Source: UBA6059 sp965227155
Lineage (GTDB): Bacteria; Bacteroidota; Bacteroidia; Cytophagales; Cyclobacteriaceae
DNA length: 64,000 nucleotides
Direction of reading: 5' to 3'
Assembly: GCA_965227155.1 (NCBI GenBank)
Contig: OZ245731.1
Span: 4,712,001 to 4,776,000 of the forward strand
The stretch's first letter is position 1. Every line of letters starts with the position of its first letter. Shown here piece by piece: positions 41,535-50,972 of this stretch. The position numbers and the translations under genes were made by a program. The notes beneath the pieces are model-generated. The model ran no database searches, was not told where the DNA came from, and saw only the letters and a list, made by a program, of their open reading frames with translations.

Positions 41535-42454
41535 GAATGGCTATGTTTTATTAGATCATCAGTAGTATGAACTGGCTTTTTAGGGCCAAACAAGTAAGTA
41601 AGCACCATTTTGCCTTCCTGGACTATTCTTTTGGTAAAGGCATGCCACAGGTTTCCATCTTTCATCAACCTTCTGGAACTGGTCCAAACTGTAGCACCAT
41701 TTGCCGATACCAGTTTCAATTTACCGATTTCGCTCATTTTTCTACCCATTCTTCCATCTTCCCCATAAATCACAAAATTGCCTTTCTTAGGATCACTATC
41801 AAAAGTGCGTGTTAATGGCATATCAAAGCCCTTTACTTCAAGTCCTTCCTGGGTTCTAAAGGCCATATTAAAGCCGTGCACATTGATGAACTCGCGCTTT
41901 ACCTTACGGATGTAAACCATGGCTTTAGCAATCATCTCGTACATACTCAAGGTCCACCTTTTGTTTTTGCCATCTGGCACATAGGCATGTAGACCATAGG
42001 TGCATTTGATATTGGAATCCAGGATCAATGGCAAAACCATTTCTTCGATCCAATGAGGTGGATAAATGGAATCTCCATCACCACATAGGGTGTACTGCCC
42101 CCTACTATTTTCTAGCCCCATCAACCTGGCGTGCGCTATACCTTGCTTTGGCTGGTGGAGAGTATTAATGCCCATGAAATCGAGGATATCCTGCGTGGCA
42201 TCAGTAGAATTATTGTTCACAAAGATCAACTCCGTAGGATATGGCACATGCATCGCGGATAAGGAAGACAATGTGTTGAGCAAGGTTTCCGCTTCATTCC
42301 ATACAGGAATACAGATGGTAACCATAGGATTGGTATGGCTCAACCTTTTCAGCCCATTCTGAATAGTTTCCAGTCTGGTCTTAGGTACTTCTGTCCAATT
42401 ATTGTAAGTGAAACGATGGTAATCCATCCATTTTGGGGTAGTTAAAAAGTTCAT
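41531..42454 (-). CDS. Glycosyltransferase family 2
   Basis: A 307-residue GT-A enzyme. The catalytic core begins around residue 44 (MVTICIPVWNEAETLLNTL), with VNNNSTDATQDI and the metal-binding CGDGDSIYPP (near 120-130), and FVIYGEDGRMGRKMSE as the likely base region. The first 40 residues precede the fold; an ATG nine codons in is an alternative start. The C-terminus has no clear membrane segment. It lies 2 bases after the GT4 gene upstream and overlaps the next GT by four bases, so it belongs to the six-gene minus operon. Confidence 0.85.
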   Translation of the reverse strand: MNFLTTPKWMDYHRFTYNNWTEVPKTRLETIQNGLKRLSHTNPMVTICIPVWNEAETLLNTLSSLSAMHVPYPTELIFVNNNSTDATQDILDFMGINTLHQPKQGIAHARLMGLENSRGQYTLCGDGDSIYPPHWIEEMVLPLILDSNIKCTYGLHAYVPDGKNKRWTLSMYEMIAKAMVYIRKVKREFINVHGFNMAFRTQEGLEVKGFDMPLTRTFDSDPKKGNFVIYGEDGRMGRKMSEIGKLKLVSANGATVWTSSRRLMKDGNLWHAFTKRIVQEGKMVLTYLFGPKKPVHTTDDLIKHSHS

Positions 42455-42456
42455 AG

Positions 42457-43539
42457 CTAAGCGACTTTTTGGTAAATATTATGTGTTAATTCTGCAGTTC
42501 TGGCCCAGGTGTATTGCTTTACCCATTCCATACCACGATTTGTTAATTCATTTCTCTGTTGATCGGCTTCTATCAAGGTGATGATTTTATCAGCAATGGC
42601 TTCTTTATCATCATCAACCATTACTGCTCCACCTCCTGATACCTCTTCCAGTGCTCCCCCTTTTGTAGAAATTACCGGAAGACCACAGGCCATACCTTCT
42701 AGTGGTGCCATACCAAACCCTTCGTAAGAAGAGGTATACACCATCAGGTTTCCACTATTGTAGAATTCATTCATCTGATCATCAGGCACAAAGCCAGTAA
42801 AGCTTACATTCTTGATTTTAAGCGCCTCCACAAGCTGGGGATATCCAGTGTTCTCAGGGCTCGATCCGGCTACTTTAAGGGCTACTTCAGGGTATTTCTC
42901 CTGGACAATTTTCAGCGCTTCAAGTAGTAGGTCAAGCCGCTTGCGCTTGCCTAAACCTCCACTATATACAATGGTAAATCGATCACTAGCAGTCTGCTTT
43001 TCAATAGGATAAAACCGGTCATTGCTAATGCCATTGTGCACGGCATAGACAAGCTCCTCAGGATAATTGGCATATGTAATGGTATCCTGACGGGCCGCTT
43101 CAGACACTACAATCAAAGGTATCTCTCGTTCTCTGAACCTGTTAATGGCCCATTTGTAATAGTCAAGGTATCTGTCATTGCTATCCGAAATATGTAGCAG
43201 CGAAACGTCATGCATGGTAACCACCACCGGTTTATTAACAAGGTATGTGGCTGCCAGTCCAGAAAGATACCAGTGTGCATGTACCAGGTCTGTATTGCCA
43301 GGTGTAATGCCGGCCCTTAAAAAGAACGGAAGCACATAAGGTCTATACTGCTTCAAAGATTTATACCATAATCCTTTAAGCCATGGATATTGCTTTTCCA
43401 GGGCATAATCAGGATGGTTATCTCGGGAAGGCTTGTATAAAGTAGCCTCATCTATCCTTTGCAAAGCTCTTGTCAACTCAAAGCTGTAATAGCCAATACC
43501 TGAGTCAATGTGGTGATCGGTAAGTTCTGTTATTCTCAT
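42457..43539 (-). CDS. Glycosyltransferase family 4
   Basis: A 360-residue GT-B enzyme with an N-terminal GIGYYSFELTRAL pattern, the middle AVHNGISNDRFYP and the C-terminal donor-binding YEGFGMAPLEGMACGLPVI (about 272-290). A run of glycine residues (VSGGGAVMV) follows. It resembles the enzyme at 35427-36485 in domain layout and N-terminal motif. It shares a four-base overlap with the GT2 gene upstream. The sugar transferred is unknown. Confidence 0.88.
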   Translation of the reverse strand: MRITELTDHHIDSGIGYYSFELTRALQRIDEATLYKPSRDNHPDYALEKQYPWLKGLWYKSLKQYRPYVLPFFLRAGITPGNTDLVHAHWYLSGLAATYLVNKPVVVTMHDVSLLHISDSNDRYLDYYKWAINRFREREIPLIVVSEAARQDTITYANYPEELVYAVHNGISNDRFYPIEKQTASDRFTIVYSGGLGKRKRLDLLLEALKIVQEKYPEVALKVAGSSPENTGYPQLVEALKIKNVSFTGFVPDDQMNEFYNSGNLMVYTSSYEGFGMAPLEGMACGLPVISTKGGALEEVSGGGAVMVDDDKEAIADKIITLIEADQQRNELTNRGMEWVKQYTWARTAELTHNIYQKVA

Positions 43540-44459
43540 GATGCAAAAGCTTTAGGTGACCTTGCGATCATGAGCGGATCTATTTCTTTGGAATCAGCCT
43601 TTTTTCTGCTGAAATTCCATTTTATGGCATTAAGCATAGTAGCAATACCGGCATAGTTGCCTTCTTTTATCAAGGCCAATAACTTCTTAGGAAGACTAAC
43701 CAAAAGAAAAAAGCTCATGAAAGCAGCAAACTTTGTCTTTGTAGAGAAGCGTCGCATGTACAGAATTCTATTTCTGGTCATGTAGTAGAGTTTCAGATTT
43801 GAAACCTTTTTTACACTCATTGATTCTTTATGCAAAATCGAATATGATGGCTCTACCATAATGCGATAGCCTGCATTCTTAATTCTTTGAGCCCAGTCCA
43901 ACTCTTCATAGTATAGGAAATAGTCTTCCTGCATAGGTCCTACCTCTTCCAGTACTTTGCGCGATACCATCATGGCAGCACCATGTGGGAAAGCTGTTTC
44001 ATACATACTCGTTTCTGAAAGCGGGTGATGGTAACATTTATTTCTACCGGTGATGGGATGTAGTTCAGAGAAGCCGGCAAATTGAATTTCAAATGGATTA
44101 TCATAAGTATGAATAAGTGGGCAGATCATCCCAATAGATTCATCACTTAAAAGCGTACCCATCAGCGGAGATATAATATCTTCCTCCAGTACTGTATCAT
44201 TGTTGATGAAAAATAGAAAATCGCCGGTTGCATATTGAATGCCCAGGTTATTGCCACCGGCAAAACCAAGGTTCTTTTCACTTCTGATCACTTTCGCCCA
44301 GGGAAACGAACTCTCAAGGTGCCGGGTAGGATCTTCGTCTGACCCATTGTCTACCACTATTACTTCCAGATCTCTTATGCGTAGCAACTCAAGAGAGAGA
44401 AGCAGCTCTTTTGTAACTGTGGTATTGTTGAAGTTTACTGTTATGATAGATGTTTTCAT
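43536..44459 (-). CDS. Glycosyltransferase family 2 (rhamnosyltransferase-like)
   Basis: A 307-residue GT-A enzyme when started at the ATG at 44459, which overlaps the stop of the upstream gene as ATGA; the frame is open 8 codons further. Motifs: TSIITVNFNNTTVTKELL, VVDNGSDEDP, NNDTVLEED (metal) and FLYYEELDWAQRI (catalytic), the pattern of the dTDP-rhamnosyl/WbbL-type family 2 enzymes. It resembles the cut-off glycosyltransferase at 63173. It likely adds one sugar to the repeat unit. Confidence 0.87.
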   Translation of the reverse strand: MKTSIITVNFNNTTVTKELLLSLELLRIRDLEVIVVDNGSDEDPTRHLESSFPWAKVIRSEKNLGFAGGNNLGIQYATGDFLFFINNDTVLEEDIISPLMGTLLSDESIGMICPLIHTYDNPFEIQFAGFSELHPITGRNKCYHHPLSETSMYETAFPHGAAMMVSRKVLEEVGPMQEDYFLYYEELDWAQRIKNAGYRIMVEPSYSILHKESMSVKKVSNLKLYYMTRNRILYMRRFSTKTKFAAFMSFFLLVSLPKKLLALIKEGNYAGIATMLNAIKWNFSRKKADSKEIDPLMIARSPKAFAS

Positions 44460-45622
44460 TTTTTTCTTTCGGCTTTGTCCCAAACTACAGATTGATTGTT
44501 ATGCATTAATCTCCACCATCCTAAATACACACACACGTTCATCATGGTGAAGTATAGCGGCACAAATAAGATCTTGAATTTGATGGCCTTTCGCTCAAAA
44601 TAATAGCCTAAGGCTGCCATGGCATAGAATATGATTTGTAATACTGTCAATACCTGACCAAAAATGTTGCCCTGCCAGGCCAAAACAGAGGATAGGATAA
44701 ATATGAGAATCAGTGCTATAGGGGCTAGCGTCCACCTCAGCACCCTATGAGATACATATTGAAATGAAAGCAATGGGTTTTTGAAGGGTAATAATAATGA
44801 TCTTAGTATCCATATCGCCTGCAGGCCACCAGCTGATATTCTGATCTTGCGTTTCACTTCTTCCAGAATATTTTGGGATGCTGTTTCAAGCGCATATGCA
44901 TTCTTCTCATAGGCGATTTTGTAGCCTTTTCGGGCAATACCCATGGTAAGTACAAAATCTTCAATCAATGTATTTTGCTTCACAGTTTCATAGAGTGAGG
45001 TACGTATTGCAAAGAGCTCTCCTGCTGCACCAATAGCTGAATACAATTCACTATCCCAATCTTTGAGCGTAGACTCGTATTTCCAATAAATGCCTTCACC
45101 TGCAGCACTGGCATCCTGGGTATTTGCTTCTCTTATGCGCTTTTCGCCGGCTACTGCTCCCACTTTGATATCATCAAAATGCCGTACCATGTAGAGCAAT
45201 GCATCTTTATTGAGCAATGTATTGGCATCTGTGAAAATGGTAATCTCACTTTTAATACCTGGCATAATTCGGTTTACCGCAGCAATCTTGCCGAGGCGCT
45301 CAGGTCTGTGTTCCAGCTCTACCTGTTCATATTGCTTTACAATTTCGGGAGTAGCGTCATTGGAACCATCGGTCACGAAAAGTATGCTTAACTTTTCTTT
45401 GGGATAGTTTAAAGCCAATGAATTTTTGATTTTGTCTTCTATCCAGTCGGCTTCATTATATGCAGGCACTACCAGCGTAACAGAAGGGACATTGAAATCC
45501 AGAAATTTCTTTTTGCGAACAAAAAGCCTTTTTACCCTAACCATCAGATACAGTATTAAACCATATCCCAGGTAGGCATAAAATACAATTAGGATGAGTG
45601 TTAAAAGGAACCAGAGCATCAT
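44456..45622 (-). CDS. Membrane glycosyltransferase family 2
   Basis: A 388-residue protein: an N-terminal membrane helix (about 2-30), a GT-A domain (VTLVVPAYNEADWIEDKI, VTDGSNDATPEI, IFTDANTLLN, and EDFVLTMGIARKGYKIAYE) and about three to four C-terminal helices (290-375). This plan is that of the chitin-synthase/hyaluronan/poly-N-acetylglucosamine synthase group, so it could be processive or could add the first residue after the initiating sugar. It is the first gene of the minus-strand operon of six overlapping genes. Confidence 0.85.
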   Translation of the reverse strand: MMLWFLLTLILIVFYAYLGYGLILYLMVRVKRLFVRKKKFLDFNVPSVTLVVPAYNEADWIEDKIKNSLALNYPKEKLSILFVTDGSNDATPEIVKQYEQVELEHRPERLGKIAAVNRIMPGIKSEITIFTDANTLLNKDALLYMVRHFDDIKVGAVAGEKRIREANTQDASAAGEGIYWKYESTLKDWDSELYSAIGAAGELFAIRTSLYETVKQNTLIEDFVLTMGIARKGYKIAYEKNAYALETASQNILEEVKRKIRISAGGLQAIWILRSLLLPFKNPLLSFQYVSHRVLRWTLAPIALILIFILSSVLAWQGNIFGQVLTVLQIIFYAMAALGYYFERKAIKFKILFVPLYFTMMNVCVYLGWWRLMHNNQSVVWDKAERKK

Positions 45623-45733
45623 ACGTTTGGTGTTTGTATAATGCTAAAGTACAGTGTAGCAGCCCTTGAAATTTTTTATTTCGCCATAGTGCAAGGGCTT
45701 ACCGATGAACAGTAACTATTGCAGGATTTTCGG

Positions 45734-46420
45734 TTAGAGTGTTTTTATCCTATTCATAAGAATAGGTTTGTGTGCTCTGCTGATTGGTATGACCTTCTCT
45801 TTAATCAGCAGATTAGACTCTTCTATATCAATGATCTTGGATAAATTGACGATATACGAACGATGAACTTTCAGAAACTGTGGGCTTTTGATTTTTTCAT
45901 CAATGTTTTTCATTGTGGAATGCACGATGAAACGTTCTTTCTTTTCTGTGTGGAAAATCACGTAATCACCGATGGATTCGATATATAGTATATCGTCGTA
46001 ATTAAGCTGGACCAGCCTTCCGTCTACCTTTACGAACAAGCCATTGAGGTCATCTTTACCCTTTTCTTTGGAATTGAGCTCCTTCGCCCGATTAACAGCC
46101 TTTATTAATCGTGGCAGGTCTATGGGCTTTACCAGAAAATCGGTCACATGATGTTCAAACGCCTCTACCGCATACTCACTATGACCGGTCACAAATATTA
46201 TTTGGGGTAGCTTGTCGACTGATTTAATAATATCCATCCCGGAAAGGTCAGGCATTTCGATATCCAGAAAGATGAGGTCCAGATCCTGTGTTTGGATAGC
46301 TGAAAGTGCTTCCACTCCATTATCATAAGAACTTATTACCTCAAGGTCTGATATTTTGTTACAGAGCATCTCGAGTGAGGCTCTTGCCATTTCATCATCG
46401 TCGACTATTATGCACTTCAT
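45734..46420 (-). CDS. LytTR-type response regulator
   Basis: A 228-residue regulator: a receiver (1-120) with Asp7/Asp8, phosphoacceptor Asp53 (IFLDIEMPD), Thr78 and Lys98 (FLVKPID), and a LytTR DNA-binding domain (about 127-228) with LFVKVDGRLVQLNYDDILYIE and FLKVHRSYIVNLSKI. LytTR regulators bind direct repeats upstream of targets. It lies 70 bases downstream of the hybrid kinase gene on the same strand, so it is the likely transcription output of the H-NOX/kinase pair. The minus-strand polysaccharide operon begins 111 bases further downstream and is an obvious candidate target. Confidence 0.92.
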   Translation of the reverse strand: MKCIIVDDDEMARASLEMLCNKISDLEVISSYDNGVEALSAIQTQDLDLIFLDIEMPDLSGMDIIKSVDKLPQIIFVTGHSEYAVEAFEHHVTDFLVKPIDLPRLIKAVNRAKELNSKEKGKDDLNGLFVKVDGRLVQLNYDDILYIESIGDYVIFHTEKKERFIVHSTMKNIDEKIKSPQFLKVHRSYIVNLSKIIDIEESNLLIKEKVIPISRAHKPILMNRIKTL

Positions 46421-46490
46421 ATCCTAAAAATACGTACCGATTACAAGTTAAAAAATGAATCGATTTAATAAGTATTGAATTGTAGTAAAA

Positions 46491-49376
46491 TTATGCCATA
46501 GCGGCACCTTGCAATCGATCATTCTCCTTTTCAACTATTTTGATAGCTGATGTGAAATCTGAGAAGAATCCCTGAAGTGAATCAATAAGGTTATCGCACA
46601 AAACAGCCTCATTTTTGATGCACTTCTCTACATCATTCATTAGGTGTGAAAAATCTGACAACCCTACCATCATGAAGTTAGGCTTAATTTTATGCGCCAG
46701 TTTACCAAGCTCCTCCCAGGATTGATCCTTCAATAGATTTTTAAGCTGCTCAACCTCTGAGGGCACATTTTTAGTAAAAATAGAAAACATCAAAGCTGCC
46801 CTTTCATAGTCATCACCATAGAATTCTTCGAGGTATTTTATATCTAATTCAGGTGAAAAAGAAAATTGGTTCATTGAATTTGTGGGTGAGGTTGGTTGCT
46901 GGATAGGTTTAAAGTTTTGCATCACCTTTTGGAGCTGCACATCAGTAAAGGGTTTTGTCATATGGTAATTCATGCCAATCGCTAATGCCTTATCTCGTTC
47001 ATCTACCAGTGCGGAGGCAGTAAGTGCTACAATAGGCGTGTCAACATTGGGGTTCATTTCGTCCGACCGTATACGAATGGTAGCTTCATAACCGTCTAAA
47101 ACTGGCATTCGGATGTCCATAAGGATCACATCAAATTTGGTCTGTGCGGACAACTTAATAGCTTCTAAACCATTTGGTGCAATCTGATGCCTGATCCCCC
47201 ATTTGGTAAGTAGTGCTGCCAGGTATTTTTGATTAACAATATTGTCTTCTACAATCAGTACTTCATTGAAGTCACTGGTACTGATGCCCGGCTCATGGTG
47301 CTCATTTGCCGATTCAAAAAGAATACTTGACTCCTTAAGTTGTAGATCAAATATGAATGAAGAGCCTTTGCCCTGTTCGCTTTGGACAGTAATCTGACCA
47401 TCATAATAACCAATCAACCTTTTTACTATGGTAAGCCCCAGGCCGGTACCCCCATATTTCAGTTTTATATCAGTACTGGCTTGTTTGAAACTATCAAAGA
47501 TGAGGTTAATCTTATCAGGATCTATGCCCAAACCAGTATCCGAAACGGTAAAGCGCAAGGTGTGGTATTCCTGGTTTCGGGCTACATTCTCAATGGTGAG
47601 CCCGATCTCTCCCTCTTCAGTAAACTTCGAAGCATTGCCCAGTAGGTTCAACAAAATTTGATTGAGGATAGATGAATCAGCAATTACAAATGCAGGAACG
47701 GCCGGATCAATTTCAAGCTTATACTGCAATGATTTATCGCCGGTCCTAAATTCGTAAGTTTTAATGATGGCTTTAGCAAGGGATCTAATATCAACCGGTT
47801 TCTCATCCAATTCTACAGTTCCCGATTCTACTTTAGCCAAATCCAAAATACCGGAAATAAGCTGCAACAATATATCAGAGGAATACTTAACAGTCTTTAC
47901 GAAATCCAGCTGCTGATCATTAAGCGGTGTATCATAAAGAAGGTTGGTAACTCCCACGATCGCGTTGATTGGATTTCTGATCTCATGGCTCATATTAGCC
48001 AGGAACTGCTTTTCGGCATCTCTGGCTTTTTTGGCTTCCTCGGTAGCTGCAATAAGGTCTTTTTCCAGCTTCTTGCGCTTAGTGATGTCATAATGAATTC
48101 CAATGGTCCCAGTTTGATTTCCCAGGCTATCCATTACAGGTGCACCACTGATGAGCGCCCACATTCGCTCACCACTTTTCTTGAACATTTCAACCTCATA
48201 AACGCCGCCCTCTCCTCGTGCCCGGTCCTCAACCTGCTGCTGCATTACAATCTCGTACTCGGGTGGCAAAAAGATCTTGTTGGCATCTTTTCCAATAAGC
48301 TCCTCAGGCTTATAGCCCACCATTTGACAGAAGCGGTCATAGGCCCTGACAATTTTTCCGTGATTGTCAACCTCAAGCAAACCAAGCTCCATATTCTCTA
48401 TAATGGAACGATATTTCTCCTCATTGATTCTTTGTAGATGTTCAGATTGCTTCCTTTCAGTAATATCCCGGTATTGCCACAGATGACCTTTATATTCATT
48501 GTTAGAAAAGATTGGGATATAATCTCGCTCCACTACCCTGCCCGATTTCATGATCAGTTGGTCACCTATCATAGGTTTGCGATGCAGTAGGATCTTCTCA
48601 ATGCCTGCGACAAACCCTTCTTCATTTTTAAAGAGGTGCTTCGATTCTTCAGCAGAATTGGCACAATCCATCCCTCGGAGCAAGTGCGGTTCTACTGGGA
48701 TGCCAAAAAGATCACAAAATTGTTGATTAGCGAGAATGATCTTTCTATCCTCATTTTCAACAAGTATGGCTCCATGTATATTTTGGATAAGGTTGGTAAG
48801 CCTAAGTGTGGTGTTTTCAAGCTCTCGCTGTACTATTATTGGTTCACTTAAATCCCGTGCAATGGATACGATCTCACGCAACTGATCGTCTTCCCAAATG
48901 AATTGAACATTCTGCCCCATCCAAATGACTTTACCAAATTTGGTAACTGCCTTAAACTCCTTGTAGGTGGAAGTAACTTTATTGGCAAACTGCTCCTGAT
49001 AAAAATTAGCAATTTCCTCTTTACACTCAGGATGTACGAAATAAGTGAAATGTCGATTACGGGCCTCCTCTTTTTCATACCCAAATAGCTCAAGCCCTGC
49101 CTTATTTACATATTTTATGAGCCCCTTTTCATCTGTGCGGTAGATGATTTCCACAGCATTATCAATGATCGACCTAAAACGCTCCTCCGTTTTGATCAGC
49201 TGCTCTTCTTTGTGCTTGCTTTTTTCTTCAAGTTTATTGTAGGCGCGATTTAATTTACGGTTGGCTTCAAAAAGATGAAAAGACTTTTCCTCAAGAAGGC
49301 GTTCTGCTTCTTTACGGGCAGTCTTCTCCCGTTCTAGTTTTCTTTGTAATATGCTTATTTGCTCCTCAGGAGTCAT
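46491..49376 (-). CDS. Hybrid sensor histidine kinase (PAS x3 - HK - receiver - HPt)
   Basis: A 961-residue cytoplasmic kinase with no membrane segment. An N-terminal coiled coil (10-60) is followed by three PAS domains (about 65-180, 190-305, 318-435), a phosphoacceptor His464 in SHEIRNP, an ATPase domain with SDTGLGI (612-618) and GGTGLGLTI, a receiver (about 705-820, Asp754, Lys808) and a C-terminal HPt domain with His895 (KLAHKIKP). Being soluble and lacking a sensor of its own, it fits an H-NOX-associated kinase (HnoK). Its start overlaps the stop of the H-NOX gene by one base. Such kinases are inhibited by NO-bound H-NOX in studied systems; the effect here is inferred. Confidence 0.92.
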   Translation of the reverse strand: MTPEEQISILQRKLEREKTARKEAERLLEEKSFHLFEANRKLNRAYNKLEEKSKHKEEQLIKTEERFRSIIDNAVEIIYRTDEKGLIKYVNKAGLELFGYEKEEARNRHFTYFVHPECKEEIANFYQEQFANKVTSTYKEFKAVTKFGKVIWMGQNVQFIWEDDQLREIVSIARDLSEPIIVQRELENTTLRLTNLIQNIHGAILVENEDRKIILANQQFCDLFGIPVEPHLLRGMDCANSAEESKHLFKNEEGFVAGIEKILLHRKPMIGDQLIMKSGRVVERDYIPIFSNNEYKGHLWQYRDITERKQSEHLQRINEEKYRSIIENMELGLLEVDNHGKIVRAYDRFCQMVGYKPEELIGKDANKIFLPPEYEIVMQQQVEDRARGEGGVYEVEMFKKSGERMWALISGAPVMDSLGNQTGTIGIHYDITKRKKLEKDLIAATEEAKKARDAEKQFLANMSHEIRNPINAIVGVTNLLYDTPLNDQQLDFVKTVKYSSDILLQLISGILDLAKVESGTVELDEKPVDIRSLAKAIIKTYEFRTGDKSLQYKLEIDPAVPAFVIADSSILNQILLNLLGNASKFTEEGEIGLTIENVARNQEYHTLRFTVSDTGLGIDPDKINLIFDSFKQASTDIKLKYGGTGLGLTIVKRLIGYYDGQITVQSEQGKGSSFIFDLQLKESSILFESANEHHEPGISTSDFNEVLIVEDNIVNQKYLAALLTKWGIRHQIAPNGLEAIKLSAQTKFDVILMDIRMPVLDGYEATIRIRSDEMNPNVDTPIVALTASALVDERDKALAIGMNYHMTKPFTDVQLQKVMQNFKPIQQPTSPTNSMNQFSFSPELDIKYLEEFYGDDYERAALMFSIFTKNVPSEVEQLKNLLKDQSWEELGKLAHKIKPNFMMVGLSDFSHLMNDVEKCIKNEAVLCDNLIDSLQGFFSDFTSAIKIVEKENDRLQGAAMA

Positions 49377-49918
49377 TAACCCTGCTTTGTAATCGTAAAT
49401 TCTACTGCGCTGCCATCCTTGCTCATCTCATGCATACTTACCTTTCCATCTTCTTTGTAATGTGTGAGACAGGCCTCAATCAAACCCAATGCCAGACATG
49501 CCATTTTTCTTTCTGATCTATAAACCATGATTAACTGGTTATCATTCAGCTTTTGGATGTCAAATCTTGGTAGCTCTGCCTCGGGGTAAAGTTTCTTGAC
49601 CTCTACATGAATGTGATTTTCTATTGAAGACAAAAATTCAAACGCCGTTTGCGACGCTCCAAAAAACTGAGGATAATTTTTAAGAAAGGTCTGAAACAAA
49701 TGTTGCCCAAATGCTTCATATAAAGCGTTTTCCTCTTCTCCTATTTTTTGAGCCAAAGCTGAGACCAACTGCACCATCTCCTTATGATCATAAGTCCCCA
49801 CAGCGGTGTAAGCGCCTCCATTGGGTAAATTACTCTTGGTAATGATATGATCAACAACTTCATCTCCAAATTCCTGCTCTACCATTTCGAGCAATTCTGT
49901 AAATACGATCCCTTTCAT
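49376..49918 (-). CDS. H-NOX (haem nitric-oxide/oxygen-binding) protein
   Basis: A 180-residue haem-binding sensor of the H-NOX family, recognised by the start MKGIVFTELLEMVEQEFG, the proximal histidine region NHIHVEVKKLYPEAELPRF with ligand probably His104, and the haem-propionate motif YRSER (Tyr133, Ser135, Arg137). Few polar distal-pocket residues are seen, as expected for NO-selective members. In the studied bacterial systems H-NOX controls a partner kinase or cyclic-di-GMP enzyme and thereby biofilm formation. Here it is translationally coupled to the hybrid kinase (one-base overlap) and followed by a LytTR regulator, a complete NO-responsive phosphorelay. Confidence 0.92.
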   Translation of the reverse strand: MKGIVFTELLEMVEQEFGDEVVDHIITKSNLPNGGAYTAVGTYDHKEMVQLVSALAQKIGEEENALYEAFGQHLFQTFLKNYPQFFGASQTAFEFLSSIENHIHVEVKKLYPEAELPRFDIQKLNDNQLIMVYRSERKMACLALGLIEACLTHYKEDGKVSMHEMSKDGSAVEFTITKQG

Positions 49919-50048
49919 TTCTCTTATTAATTATACTAATATGAGAAATTTTAAGACTGCAAAAAATGATATTAGACTAATCCAAATATTATACAGATCA
50001 ATAAGTTGAAAAAAACGCCAAAAAACCAGCTGAATAAAGAGTATCAGA

Positions 50049-50954
50049 TTACTCTTTCCTAAAATCAGTTTGAGCCTTTAATAGCTTGGTAACTAATGCT
50101 TCGTCTTTAAAGTAGCTTTCAGCATTTTCAGAACTATTAAAAACCCACTCATCGTTCACATTGTAAGCGTCCAGTTTTACATTTTTTTGATTGGTACTGA
50201 TTCTCATACTCAAAGCTGGAGTTGCCAGGTTTTGTGTATCATCATAGAAATTTCTGCTGGTGACAAAGCTCAAACCAGATAAATAAGAAGCTATAGAGGC
50301 TGAATCAGCCATTTGTCCGTTTACTGTCCATGCGTTCTGATCTTTCTCTAAAACAAACGCCGAGTCAGGGTAATCAAAATTGATTGTAGTGATACTGTCC
50401 TTTTTTAACCTCCACAATACATTATCACGATAACTCGAAGGGTCTGCGCTTACAGAAAATGGCATAAAATTATTAACAGCATAGATTTCAGGCTCATCAG
50501 CTAACCTCATATATGTGCTGTATGCATTTCGTCCCTGCACATTAAACCGGCCTATTACTAGGTCTAGCGTATTGTTATCGCCTTCAAATATCTTTACTGA
50601 AGTCCCTGCAGAATCAACCTGATATTCAGTCCATTTATCCTCCGATCTTGATACCAGGCGGGTTGGCTTAAGATCATACAGGGCATTAATGGCAGATTTT
50701 ACTGAACCGAGTGTTGCGGGCACTTCTTTATCTCCGATTTTGATTTTCCAGTCGTTATCTGCTTTTATAATTTCTGAGGTGTTACCTTTTCCGCTAATGA
50801 TGATCTTAGATACTTTGGCTGAGTCAATCTCTACCAAAGTTTCCCGGAAACCTTCACTTCTACTTGACCCTGAGGTGAATTGAATAATTAAGTATATACC
50901 TATTAAACCAACTAAAACTAATAATAAAGTAAGGTTTGAAAACTTCTTGAACAT
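50049..50954 (-). CDS. DUF4340-domain membrane protein of the gliding ABC operon
   Basis: A 301-residue protein with one N-terminal membrane helix (about 8-27) and a large periplasmic part of DUF4340 type, containing two related beta-rich segments (DWKIKIGDKEVPAT near 68-81 and AWTVNGQMADSASIASYL near 215-232). DUF4340 proteins commonly accompany ABC transporters with GldG-like subunits; their role is unknown. It starts 18 bases after the gldG stop and is the last gene of that operon, so I take it as an accessory part of the same complex. Confidence 0.8.
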   Translation of the reverse strand: MFKKFSNLTLLLVLVGLIGIYLIIQFTSGSSRSEGFRETLVEIDSAKVSKIIISGKGNTSEIIKADNDWKIKIGDKEVPATLGSVKSAINALYDLKPTRLVSRSEDKWTEYQVDSAGTSVKIFEGDNNTLDLVIGRFNVQGRNAYSTYMRLADEPEIYAVNNFMPFSVSADPSSYRDNVLWRLKKDSITTINFDYPDSAFVLEKDQNAWTVNGQMADSASIASYLSGLSFVTSRNFYDDTQNLATPALSMRISTNQKNVKLDAYNVNDEWVFNSSENAESYFKDEALVTKLLKAQTDFRKE

Positions 50955-50972
50955 AGCTCTATACTTTACAGA

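Noticed and set aside
45661..45699. AGCCCTTG ... CAAGGGCT as a terminator between the polysaccharide operon and the LytTR gene
   Set aside because: Loop of 23 bases and no T run on either strand; too weak.
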